Positions 52,001-58,872 of a stretch of DNA of 61,848 nt are shown in pieces; positions within the stretch are counted from its first letter, which is position 1, and every line of letters starts with the position of its first letter. The DNA is from an uncultured Oscillospiraceae bacterium (GTDB lineage Bacteria; Bacillota; Clostridia; Oscillospirales; Oscillospiraceae), in the NCBI GenBank assembly GCA_910577915.1, contig CAJTOM010000004.1:1-61848 (forward strand). The letters are read 5' to 3'. The notes beneath the pieces are model-generated. The model was given only the letters and a program-made list of their open reading frames with translations, was not told where the DNA came from and made no database searches. Made by a program: the position numbers and the translations under genes.

Positions 52001-53964
52001 GGGAACTGGCCGTCCCGCCGGGGGATCCAGATGGCGGTGGAGAGGTCCACCGGTTCGGTGAAGGTGCACACCACATGCTCGTCCCGGCTCCAGCTGGTGC
52101 TGGCGGTCCAGTGGGTGCGCAGGTCCCCGTCGATGATATTCTCCGCCTTAAAGGGCGCGGCGGCGGTGTAGGCGGACCGGTCCACGTTGTTCTGATCCGC
52201 CAGCCGGATGCTCTTGATTTTGCTGCTGTCCAGGCGGCCCGCTTCGGGGATGCCCTCGGGCAAGCTGTAGTCCACGGCCTTGGGGGTGCCGGCATAGACC
52301 TTGGAGGGCGCGCTGACGCCCATGTCGTTGCCCGCCGTCACCCGGATAAAGTACTCCGTCCCATTCTCCAGGCCGCCGATGGTGGCGCTGGGGCTGGTGA
52401 GATCGTCGGCAAAACAGATGTAGTCGGCAAATGCCGCGCCCTGCTGGTCGGTGTAGTAGATCTCGTAGAAGGTGGCGGTCTTGATGGCCTTCCAGGACAC
52501 GGCCAGGGCCCCGTCCATGGCCGCGACGGTGACCATCTCCGGGGGCGTGGGGGCGGAAGCGGGCTCCGGCGTGGCGGTGACGGGCTGGGAGGCCCGGCCG
52601 GTCCACCCGCCGTCGATGGGGGTGACGGTGAACTGGTAGGGGACGTAGTTGTCCAAACCGGTGACCTCGGCCCGGTTCACGTCCACATCAGTGGTGCGGA
52701 CCTCCTCGCTGCCGTCGGCGGGCCACCAGGCCACCCGGTAGCCGGAGACGTTGGGCAGGGCCTCCCAATCCAGGGACACCTCCTCGTCGCCGGCCTGGGC
52801 GCTCAGCCGCTTGACCTCGCTGTAGGAGGGCGCGGGGTTCTCAGGCACGATGTCCTGAAGGAACTCCACCAGCTCCAGCACAGCGTAGCCCTCTTTCTCC
52901 GTCTTGGTGACGGTGACGGTGATCTTCTTCACCGGAATCCGGCTGCCCAGATCGATGGTGATGACCTTCTTCTCCGCGCTGCGCCCGATGGCGTGCGCCC
53001 CCTCCGGCGGGGTGAGGTCGAAGGGGTATTCGTGCTCCTTGCCCTGCTCGTCCTCCACAACCACCGTGCCGGCCAGGGGGGCTTCCCCCTCGGGGGCGGT
53101 GATGCGCAGGGACTGGAGCTCAGCGGTCTCCTCCAGGGGCATGGGCAGGACAATATTGCCCCCATTCTCCGGTCTGGTGAGCCTGACGGTTTCCGCATTA
53201 TCCACAAAGAGGTCCTTCAGATCGCCGGCGACCGTGACGCCCGCCGCAGGCATCAGTTCCCTGATGTGCTGCAGGTTCACCGGCGGGGCCAGCAGGGCGG
53301 TGCTGAGCACCTCGGCGCCGCCCTCCGCCTCCAGCTGGCGGTTGACATAGGCCAGATCCACGATGTCGACGGCCCCGTCACCGTTGAGGTCATAGAGCGC
53401 CAGATCCTTATCGCCGTTGGAGCCCAGGGCCTCGGAGAGGGCCTCCCGGTCCTTCTCCGTCACCCTGCCGTTGCTGTCGAAGTCGCCCAGGGTGAAGGTC
53501 GCGTCGCCGGTGCCCAGGATGACATGGCGGGCGTGGGTTTTCAGCTCCACGGCCACCTCGGCCGCAACATACCCCTTACCGGTGAAGCGCAGGGTATACT
53601 CCCCCGTGGGGAGGTTGTGGACGGTCAGGTCCAGATATCCGGGCCAGCCGTTCTGCAGGTCCCCGCCGTCGCTGTTCCTGGCGGAGACAACGGCGGTATA
53701 TTGGGAGCTCAGCGTATACTCCCCCGGTTTTGCCATCCGTACCCTGCCCAGGGATGTGCCGTCCCTCCGCAGCTCGGCCTCCACCTCCCGGTCCGCAAGG
53801 GCATCCAGGGTCTGGGCGTAGTCGATGCGCAGGGTGGCGGAGATGCTGCCGGTGACGCCGCCTTCCTCCGTCCCGGCGGCCCGGGCGCCGCCCGGCGGCA
53901 GGAGCGTGAGAACCAGCGCTGCGCTCAGCAGCAGGGACAACAATCGGTGTGTGATGGATTTCAT
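49015..53964 (-). CDS. giant secreted peptidase M60 (mucin-targeting type) with dockerin-like and Fn3 domains
   Basis: 1649 aa. Signal peptide (1-30); dockerin-like pair of EF-hand repeats (about 155-215: D-F-D-S-N-G-R-V-T and D-L-N-G-D-G-A-V-D); two Fn3 domains (about 380-460, 468-560); an F5/8 C/CBM32-like domain (about 575-755); peptidase M60 core (about 1005-1245) with H1111-E-I-G-H1115; and beta-rich C-terminal repeats. M60 enzymes cut O-glycosylated mucin-type proteins. No sortase motif; attachment might involve the dockerin or the SLH partner. GGAAGAAAGGAATC precedes the ATG. Confidence 0.9.
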   Translation of the reverse strand: MKSITHRLLSLLLSAALVLTLLPPGGARAAGTEEGGVTGSISATLRIDYAQTLDALADREVEAELRRDGTSLGRVRMAKPGEYTLSSQYTAVVSARNSDGGDLQNGWPGYLDLTVHNLPTGEYTLRFTGKGYVAAEVAVELKTHARHVILGTGDATFTLGDFDSNGRVTEKDREALSEALGSNGDKDLALYDLNGDGAVDIVDLAYVNRQLEAEGGAEVLSTALLAPPVNLQHIRELMPAAGVTVAGDLKDLFVDNAETVRLTRPENGGNIVLPMPLEETAELQSLRITAPEGEAPLAGTVVVEDEQGKEHEYPFDLTPPEGAHAIGRSAEKKVITIDLGSRIPVKKITVTVTKTEKEGYAVLELVEFLQDIVPENPAPSYSEVKRLSAQAGDEEVSLDWEALPNVSGYRVAWWPADGSEEVRTTDVDVNRAEVTGLDNYVPYQFTVTPIDGGWTGRASQPVTATPEPASAPTPPEMVTVAAMDGALAVSWKAIKTATFYEIYYTDQQGAAFADYICFADDLTSPSATIGGLENGTEYFIRVTAGNDMGVSAPSKVYAGTPKAVDYSLPEGIPEAGRLDSSKIKSIRLADQNNVDRSAYTAAAPFKAENIIDGDLRTHWTASTSWSRDEHVVCTFTEPVDLSTAIWIPRRDGQFPTNLRAYSFRVWYEGDDLSKPGRQMVPAPSSGISDSNNAQEDEWPNVPNYNNANGVANDGFAIMPLGNLENVIQISIAAEQRAYTQISCAELLFLEYDPEKNLPDDIAGLFKNELHDALQEGVTKEQIAGYRQRLESEEGKYYLYRGTLADELKLAEALLESSGGDPAGSVILRGVESRSSGADSTKYSQGGSDLQPLGVAAGAGQEITVYAQGIPEGGSLAVYATQFNGEVSAWKASMGTLVNGRNVLVLPEITGRKDVGHGGSLYFTYSGANPEGISLHVRQATDIPVLDVSGWYRMNETERSEAIGAYVGELEAYVSAIKVSDANKTSEYRNVTEIAAPTVLLSLPALAALNGLGTGNRGAKIAQLTNSVLAWEDLLHICKTTQGIDKTYGENDMQSRQNIRCMTMFTGAFMYAAGSHVGIGYSSCQGMVGGKPIAKLGTDAKVNDLFGWGIAHEIGHNMDKLGKAEITNNLYALMVQTYNGKQNTLPSRLENSKKYPAIFTKTAQGLPGASNNVFVQLGMYWQLHLAYDDGNPMDFYNRFFKLWKSGKYKDAPYDDRVALIAAETARKNLTEFFIRWGMSLSAETVKTLKGYEEETRAIWYLSDQSRRERLDGTGAAEGTLTASAALVKNDAGVTKNKIKVTITPSITGKVQGYEIQRNGKSIAFTSDTAYTDVIGSGNHRTYQYTVVAYDILGNRIGEADAGEVRVAYDMTVPETAYTLGTNEEEDIVFTLGQETSVSGVKITPAPASGAFTVTVTDGANKTVTARSGDFSKDNLAVDDQSAYLTYFNKPGTTSADTRIWTYDAKTVTVSGVPRGAEVELISYAGDDIAFYEDENGTAAIGVLGEAYGGIPKGTLVVIGTYRGDPVYGGVRVKGEFTVTGYDGAEGKTEERVMPGEIYLFAEVPEDKEVSDISDGLFVFVPSVQQEAALQGIDKGSDCTGVNLLPSRMKLEFYRTDKPNSTETGRVTAETLWLNSPGGNELPEIILRGSN

Positions 53965-54006
53965 AGTCGTGATTCCTTTCTTCCGCGAAGGGAGACTTTG
54001 GAAGCT

Positions 54007-54035
54007 ATTATAGCAAAAAGCGGAGCGCTTGACAA
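54007..54035 (-). promoter_or_regulatory. sigma-A promoter of the M60 operon
   Basis: Minus strand TTGTCA (54030-54035), 17 bp, TATAAT (54007-54012), about 43 bp before the start codon. Confidence 0.85.
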
Positions 54036-54085
54036 TCACCAATTGCGCTCCGCCGCGGCCTTGCAAAAAATAGGGGACCACCCCC

Positions 54086-54114
54086 TTTACAAACGCCGTT
54101 CTGTGTGGTATACT
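54086..54114 (+). promoter_or_regulatory. sigma-A promoter of the cobalamin riboswitch transcript
   Basis: TTTACA (54086-54091), 17 bp, TATACT (54109-54114), just before the riboswitch. It is divergent from the M60 promoter. Confidence 0.85.
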
Positions 54115-54127
54115 ATGAGAAAATGAA

Positions 54128-54262
54128 TCCTGCGCCAGCTGCGCGCCGCCTTTTGCGGCACATGGAATAGGGTGAGAATCCCTGCGAGTCGGTCACTGTG
54201 ATGCCTCCCTGGAGGGGCTTAGTCAGATACATGGCAGCCTGGCGGCACTCCGCCGAAACCGG
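54128..54262 (+). promoter_or_regulatory. cobalamin riboswitch (orphan)
   Basis: Core conserved parts in order: GGTGAGAATCCC, GCGAGTCGGTCACTGT and AGTCAGATACATGGC, as in AdoCbl/B12-box riboswitches, with a GGCGG-CACT-CCGCC hairpin after the core. A terminator follows at 54282-54310, giving a complete aptamer plus attenuator. No plus-strand gene follows for about 7 kb, so the regulated gene appears lost or is an RNA or short peptide. Confidence 0.8.
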
Positions 54263-54281
54263 AAGCGCGCTTTCTGTTCCG

Positions 54282-54310
54282 GCCTCACCGCGTCACGCGG
54301 CGAGGCTTTT
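54282..54310 (+). terminator. riboswitch terminator
   Basis: GCCTCACCGCG-TCA-CGCGGCGAGGC followed by TTTT. Confidence 0.8.
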
Positions 54311-54430
54311 CGCGTTCCGCCGGCGGGGCGGGGCGCTTTTTTGCGCCGCAAACCTCGTGTTTCCTCCGGCGCCGATGGGGCGGGGCCGGGAAACAATATC
54401 GCTCTCTCTTTGATCATCGGCTCTACACAC

Positions 54431-54483
54431 AAAATGCCAAGGGCTCTTCCGGGTCTTCAAGACCGCCCGGGAGAGTCCTTGGC
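54431..54483 (-). terminator. terminator of the PadR operon
   Basis: Minus strand: long stem from GCCAAGGACTCTCCCGGG to its near inverse, followed by ATTTTGTG. It lies about 100 bp after the 25-aa microprotein gene. Confidence 0.6.
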
Positions 54484-54579
54484 GTCTATGGACTTTTGGG
54501 ATCCCGATCCCGCGGGGGTGGGGAGGGGGAGGCCGGGCGGACGCTTCCGCCCGGCCTGAAAATCCGCGGCCCCAGCCCC

Positions 54580-54657
54580 TCAGCGTGCGCCCTTCCTGGC
54601 CCGCTCCTCCAGGAGGATTCCCAGGAACGCCGCCGCGATGATGAGCCAGACTGTCAT
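54580..54657 (-). CDS. 25-aa membrane microprotein
   Basis: M-T-V-W-L-I-I-A-A-A-F-L-G-I-L-L-E-E-R-A then R-K-G-A-R and TGA. One short transmembrane helix and a basic tail. A near-perfect AAGGAGGAG lies six bases before the ATG, and the frame begins 19 bases after the DUF4870-like gene stop, so it looks like the last cistron of the PadR operon. Too short for ordinary gene finders. Confidence 0.6.
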   Translation of the reverse strand: MTVWLIIAAAFLGILLEERARKGAR

Positions 54658-54676
54658 ATGCGCTCCTCCTTCGCCC

Positions 54677-54964
54677 TTACAGCAGCTTGAACTGCCCCAG
54701 CAGCGGCACTTCCTTCTCAACGCCCTGGACGGCGTTGATGATGCCGATGAACCAGCAGACGGCGCAGAACAGGCCGCCCACCGCGCCGATGATCCAGCCC
54801 ACCAGGGGCACTCTGGCCAGAATGCCGCAGATGGTCCCCGCCAGCCAGATCACGAGAGACTGGTTGAGGTGGAAGCGGCTTCTCTCCCGGTCCCCGGCCA
54901 CAAAGGCGATGATGAGCCCCACCCATGTCAGGTAGGCAACAACATCCGTTGTACGCTTATCCAT
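54677..54964 (-). CDS. DUF4870-like small membrane protein
   Basis: 95 aa. V-V-A-Y-L-T-W-V-G-L-I-I-A-F, then F-H-L-N-Q-S-L and V-P-L-V-G-W-I-I-G match the DUF4870/Tic20-like group with three to four helices. Role unknown; often near stress-regulated envelope genes. AAGGGGAC precedes the ATG. Third gene of the PadR operon. Confidence 0.78.
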   Translation of the reverse strand: MDKRTTDVVAYLTWVGLIIAFVAGDRERSRFHLNQSLVIWLAGTICGILARVPLVGWIIGAVGGLFCAVCWFIGIINAVQGVEKEVPLLGQFKLL

Positions 54965-55015
54965 TCCGTATTGTCCCCTTTTATGATAGATTTTTCAGCA
55001 GCGCAGGAAAACGGC

Positions 55016-56413
55016 CTACAGCTGGCGCAGGGTGATGTCCCCGCTGATGCTGGAGACGTGGTAGGTCCGCGTCCCGCCGTCCATATAGACGGCCTCGCCG
55101 GACCGGGCCCCCATGGGCCCCACCAGGGGGAAGCCGGCGTCCAGCTCGCCGCTGACGGAGCTGAAGCGGAGGGTGAAGCCCTCGGCGCCCGGCATGGCGA
55201 TCTCACAGTCGCCGGACTTGGAGGACACCTCCAGCACCTCCGGCTGCTGGCTGGTCTCCAGCTCCACGTCGCCGCTGGCGCTGCTCAGGCGCAGCTCCCG
55301 GGCGCTGCCGCAGATGTCGATGTCCCCGCTGGCGGTGACGGCCCGGACGGCCCCGAAGGCCCCGTTGAGCTCCACGTCGCCGCTGGCGGCCTCCGCCCAC
55401 ACCGTGCCGGCCACGCCCTGGCCGTCCAAGTCGCCGCTGGCGGATTTGAAGGCGAGCTCATCGCAGTTGAGCTGGCGGAAGCTCACGTCGCCGCTGGCGG
55501 TCTTGATGGACAGCCGCCCGGCGTCCAGCCCGTCGTCGATGTCCACGTCCCCGTTGACGGTGGTCAGCTGCAAAAGCTCCCAGGTCCGCCGGGGAAGGGT
55601 CAGCTCCACGTCCGCCGCGGTCAGGCCCCGCAGGGAGAAGAAGCTGCTGCTGGCGGTGCTCCCCTGGCGGATGGAGAGGATGCCGTCATCGCTCATGCGC
55701 ACCTCCAGCCGGTCCACGTCGCCGGCCAGGACCACATCGCCTCCGTCGTCGTCGCTGAGGTGGACGCTGATGTCCCCGTTGACCACCTGCACATCGACGC
55801 CCCGGATGTCCTGGGAGGGGAAGGCGGTGCCGGTGACCCGGCGCACCCGGCCGCTCTCGCAGTAGAAGCCGCCCCGGTCCCGGTTGTAGCCCATGGAGAA
55901 GGACCAGCCCCGGCCCTCCCGGCTCTCGCCCTCCTCCGGCTCCTCCGACGCCTCCGCGGGGGTCTGGCCGTCCTTGTCGCCGTCCACTTGGACGTATACC
56001 CGGCCCTTGAAGCCGTCGGGGTACTTCTCCTTGATCTTGTCCGCCACCCGGCGCACGATCTCCCCGGCCTGGTCCACGGCGTCCATGGTCTGGCTGACGG
56101 TCTCCCGGACCACCTCCTCCACGCCGTGGAGCAGCTCGCTGGTGAAGTCCCGCACGCCGCCGTCCCGGCGGGGCAGCTCCCCCTCGGGGCCCAGGCTGTC
56201 CAGATAGGCCAGCAGCTCCTCTACGCTGCCCAGGTCCTCCAGGGCCTGGCGGTAGGCCTCCTCCTCCGCCACGCCGGCGGCGGTCAGATCCTGCCAGCGG
56301 CTGTAGAGGTTGTCGCTGAGCTCCTCGATGAGCTCCACCTTGGCGGTGCTGTCGGCGGCGGCGCTCAGGCGCTCGGTCACCGCAATGATAAATCTCGTTC
56401 TCATGGTATCCAT
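55016..56413 (-). CDS. DUF4097 (putative adhesin-like) protein with DUF1700-like N-terminus
   Basis: 465 aa. Helical N-terminus (1-110) with a L-E-D-L-G-S-V-E-E-L-L element as in DUF1700-type proteins, then a right-handed beta-helix of repeated 'S-A-S-G-D' units (V-N-G-D-I, T-A-S-G-D-V, S-A-S-G-D-L, A-A-S-G-D-V; about 220-465) typical of DUF4097. No clear signal peptide. ATG follows the PadR stop by four bases with GGAGGAGG upstream. Confidence 0.82.
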   Translation of the reverse strand: MDTMRTRFIIAVTERLSAAADSTAKVELIEELSDNLYSRWQDLTAAGVAEEEAYRQALEDLGSVEELLAYLDSLGPEGELPRRDGGVRDFTSELLHGVEEVVRETVSQTMDAVDQAGEIVRRVADKIKEKYPDGFKGRVYVQVDGDKDGQTPAEASEEPEEGESREGRGWSFSMGYNRDRGGFYCESGRVRRVTGTAFPSQDIRGVDVQVVNGDISVHLSDDDGGDVVLAGDVDRLEVRMSDDGILSIRQGSTASSSFFSLRGLTAADVELTLPRRTWELLQLTTVNGDVDIDDGLDAGRLSIKTASGDVSFRQLNCDELAFKSASGDLDGQGVAGTVWAEAASGDVELNGAFGAVRAVTASGDIDICGSARELRLSSASGDVELETSQQPEVLEVSSKSGDCEIAMPGAEGFTLRFSSVSGELDAGFPLVGPMGARSGEAVYMDGGTRTYHVSSISGDITLRQL

Positions 56414-56417
56414 GGTC

Positions 56418-56753
56418 TCAGACCTCCTCCAAAGAAATCAGGGCATCCAGCAGATCCCTGGTGGTTTGCCACTCCTGGAAATTCTCCTCCCACTGGCGGC
56501 GGCCCGCCTCGGTGATGGCGTAGTACCGCCGGCGGGCGCCGGGCCCGTCCTCCCCCCAGTAGGAGGTAATGAGCCCCGCCGTCTCCAGGCGTTTGAAGGC
56601 GGTATACAGCGTGGCCTCCTTAAAGCCGTGCCCGCCGCTGGTGCGCTGCTGCACGCTCTTGTTGATGGCGTAACCGTAGCTGTCGCCGCGCATCAGCTGG
56701 GTCAGGATAATGGTATCCGTATGTCCCCGCAGGGTATCCGATGAAATGGACAA
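56418..56753 (-). CDS. PadR-family transcriptional regulator
   Basis: 111 aa. Winged helix: I-I-L-T-Q-L-M-R-G-D-S-Y-G-Y-A-I, A-T-L-Y-T-A-F-K-R-L-E-x-A-G-L-I, and R-R-R-Y-Y-A-I-T-E-A-G-R, followed by a dimerising helix. I choose TTG 56753: AAAGGAG lies eight bases upstream, whereas the GTG at 56762 abuts it. Heads the operon PadR-DUF4097-DUF4870-microprotein and probably represses it. PadR/DUF1700 pairs are common in Firmicutes. Confidence 0.85.
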   Translation of the reverse strand: MSISSDTLRGHTDTIILTQLMRGDSYGYAINKSVQQRTSGGHGFKEATLYTAFKRLETAGLITSYWGEDGPGARRRYYAITEAGRRQWEENFQEWQTTRDLLDALISLEEV

Positions 56754-56806
56754 TGGGAACACTCCTTTCCGGCGGCCGTTTCGCAGCCGCTCTGTGTGAT
56801 GAGGTT

Positions 56807-56835
56807 ATCATAACAGGAAGTACCTCGTTTGTCAA
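56807..56835 (-). promoter_or_regulatory. promoter of the PadR operon
   Basis: Minus strand TTGACA (56830-56835), 17 bp, TATGAT (56807-56812). The spacer holds GAGGTACTTCC, a small dyad that could be an operator. Confidence 0.85.
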
Positions 56836-56943
56836 GGTAGCTCCCACAAAAAAGTATTAAGATTTTTTAAAGGCGGGGGAGGGGGGACGTCTCCCGCCGC
56901 CGCCCTTGCCGTCCATACGCCCATATAAGGCGATCCATATCGC

Positions 56944-56972
56944 AAAAAAGGCGGGCCCCACAGGGCCCGCCC
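56944..56972 (-). terminator. terminator of the 574-aa membrane protein gene
   Basis: GGCGGGCCC-CACA-GGGCCCGCC; six T residues follow on the minus strand. Confidence 0.88.
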
Positions 56973-56979
56973 TTCACAT

Positions 56980-58704
56980 CTATCGCTTTTCCACGCTGAC
57001 GGCGGCTAGAATATCGCTCTCGCCGGGGTGGTAGGTGATGGACACCTGATCGCCCTTGCTGAGAGTCACCGCCAGCAGCTGGTCCGCAACGCTGACGGAG
57101 TAGTAGGCGTCGTCGCCGATGAGCATGATGAAATACACCGTGCTGCCCTCCACCACGGCAGAGCGGATGTCGGCGATGGCCCCCTCCACCGTCTCCGTGC
57201 CGGAGAGGCTGGCGCTGCCGTCAATGACGCCGTTCTGCCCCAGCATGGCCAGGTAGTTCTGCTCGCACTGGGCCACCGTGTCCCCGGTGGCTACGATCTG
57301 GTACTGCTGGACGTTGACCATGGCGTACTTCTTCACCAGCTGGGCGGCGTCCTTCATGGCCATGAAGTAGGTGGGCTGGCCCCCCACGTTCAGCAGCAGG
57401 GGGAAGGTGGCGGTATAGCGCAGATTCTGCAGCTCGCCCTCGGCGCTGTCCATGGCGGAGTACTCCGTAGCCCCGGCGCAGGAGTAGTACTTGCTCTCCT
57501 TGGTGCGCTGGTTGGTCAGCAGAAAGCCGATGTTGGACTGGTCCATGCCGGTGGAGGTGACGCCGGTGTAGACCCACACGTCGTCCCCCATGGCCAGGTA
57601 GTTGTAGCCCTCGGTGGTGACGGTCACGTCCCGCTGTCCGAAGATGGAGTTGAGAAAGCCGTTGTGGTACATGCCGTAGTAGTCGTACTGCTGCATGATG
57701 AGCTCGGCGGAGTAGAGGTTGTCCACCCAGGCGGGGACCTGTTCGCAGTACTCGCTCTCCCCGGTGAGGGCGTTGACCAGCACGGCCCCCTGCACGTCGG
57801 TGCCGCCGAACAGGCCGATCTTCCGCACCAGCCGGGGGCAGATCCAGTAGGGCGTCCCCTCCTCGTTGACCTCCATCACCGGCTGGGAGAAGAGGAAGGT
57901 GGGGTAACGGAAGCGGATGTGGCGGTAGAGGTTCCGGCCGAAGTGCTCGGCGGTGGTGTACTTAATGCCCTCGCTCAGGCGCACAAGCTCCACGTTCTGG
58001 GTGACCATGTCGATGACCAGGTAGGCGGGCAGGCCGTCCCCCCGGTTGGTCAGCCACTTGATGAGGTCCATATACATCAGCGTGGCCACCCGCACGGGCC
58101 GGCCCTTGTAGTTGATCTGGGTGTAGTCGTCCACCACGTCGAACTGGCTGACCATGTCGGAGAGCTCGCCCAGCTTCCGGTCCCCCAGCCGCTCGGCGCT
58201 GGCCCGGTCCAGCATGGGGATCTGGTCGTAGGAGATCTCGTCCACCTCGACGGCGAAGTCGCCGGCCTCAATGGGAAGGAGCCGGGCGTAGTCCTTGGCC
58301 CGGAAGAGGACGCTGCCGGCCAGAGCGCCCACCAGGGCCACCGCCAGCAGCAGCACGGCGGCCAGCAGGGGAATGGCGCACTGCTTTTTCAAAAACGTCA
58401 CATAGTTTTTCGCCCCCTGCCCCTGGAACCCGGAGGTAAAGATGGCGCAGCCGCAGTACACCGCGCACAGCAGGAGGACGAAGGTGTAGAAATCCGCCGA
58501 CTGGAGGCTGATGGCGGGCAGCTGCAAATAGAAGTAGATAAAGCCCACCGCCAGCGTCACCGCCAGATTGATGAGCACCCTGACGACGGGCCCCCCGACG
58601 GCCCGGCGGGGCTTTTTTTTCTTCGGCGGACGGGACTGAGAGGGGGCGCCGCTGTCAAAGCCCTCCCACTGAAAGCCGGTGGAGTCGGTGCCTGAAAATC
58701 CCAT
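56980..58704 (-). CDS. large membrane protein of unknown function
   Basis: 574 aa. Short cytosolic Lys/Pro/Arg-rich N-terminus (P-K-K-K-K-P-R-R), four hydrophobic segments (about 40-60, 70-90, 108-135), then a long extracytoplasmic beta-rich region (about 145-574). No catalytic motif recognised. Similar large proteins are usual in Oscillospiraceae, in my recollection, without known role. AAAGGAGC precedes the ATG. It lies about 170 bp downstream of clpC on the same strand. Confidence 0.7.
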   Translation of the reverse strand: MGFSGTDSTGFQWEGFDSGAPSQSRPPKKKKPRRAVGGPVVRVLINLAVTLAVGFIYFYLQLPAISLQSADFYTFVLLLCAVYCGCAIFTSGFQGQGAKNYVTFLKKQCAIPLLAAVLLLAVALVGALAGSVLFRAKDYARLLPIEAGDFAVEVDEISYDQIPMLDRASAERLGDRKLGELSDMVSQFDVVDDYTQINYKGRPVRVATLMYMDLIKWLTNRGDGLPAYLVIDMVTQNVELVRLSEGIKYTTAEHFGRNLYRHIRFRYPTFLFSQPVMEVNEEGTPYWICPRLVRKIGLFGGTDVQGAVLVNALTGESEYCEQVPAWVDNLYSAELIMQQYDYYGMYHNGFLNSIFGQRDVTVTTEGYNYLAMGDDVWVYTGVTSTGMDQSNIGFLLTNQRTKESKYYSCAGATEYSAMDSAEGELQNLRYTATFPLLLNVGGQPTYFMAMKDAAQLVKKYAMVNVQQYQIVATGDTVAQCEQNYLAMLGQNGVIDGSASLSGTETVEGAIADIRSAVVEGSTVYFIMLIGDDAYYSVSVADQLLAVTLSKGDQVSITYHPGESDILAAVSVEKR

Positions 58705-58872
58705 GGTTGCGCTCCTTTCTTTGCCGCCTGGGCCGGCGGCGGGCGGACGGAACCAGCCGCAGCGGCTCCCCGCAGGGTGAAACGGTTCCGGTCCTTGGCG
58801 GCGGGGCCCCCGGGGCCCCGGAATACGGCAGGCCCCTCGCCGCCGGAGGCGGCGAAAGAGCTATTGTTTATT

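Noticed and set aside
49951..54126. 1391-codon open frame on the plus strand opposite the M60 gene
   Set aside because: It is an antisense consequence of high GC; its composition is Gly/Ala/Val/His-rich, has no domain or ribosome site, and the minus-strand gene has clear domains.
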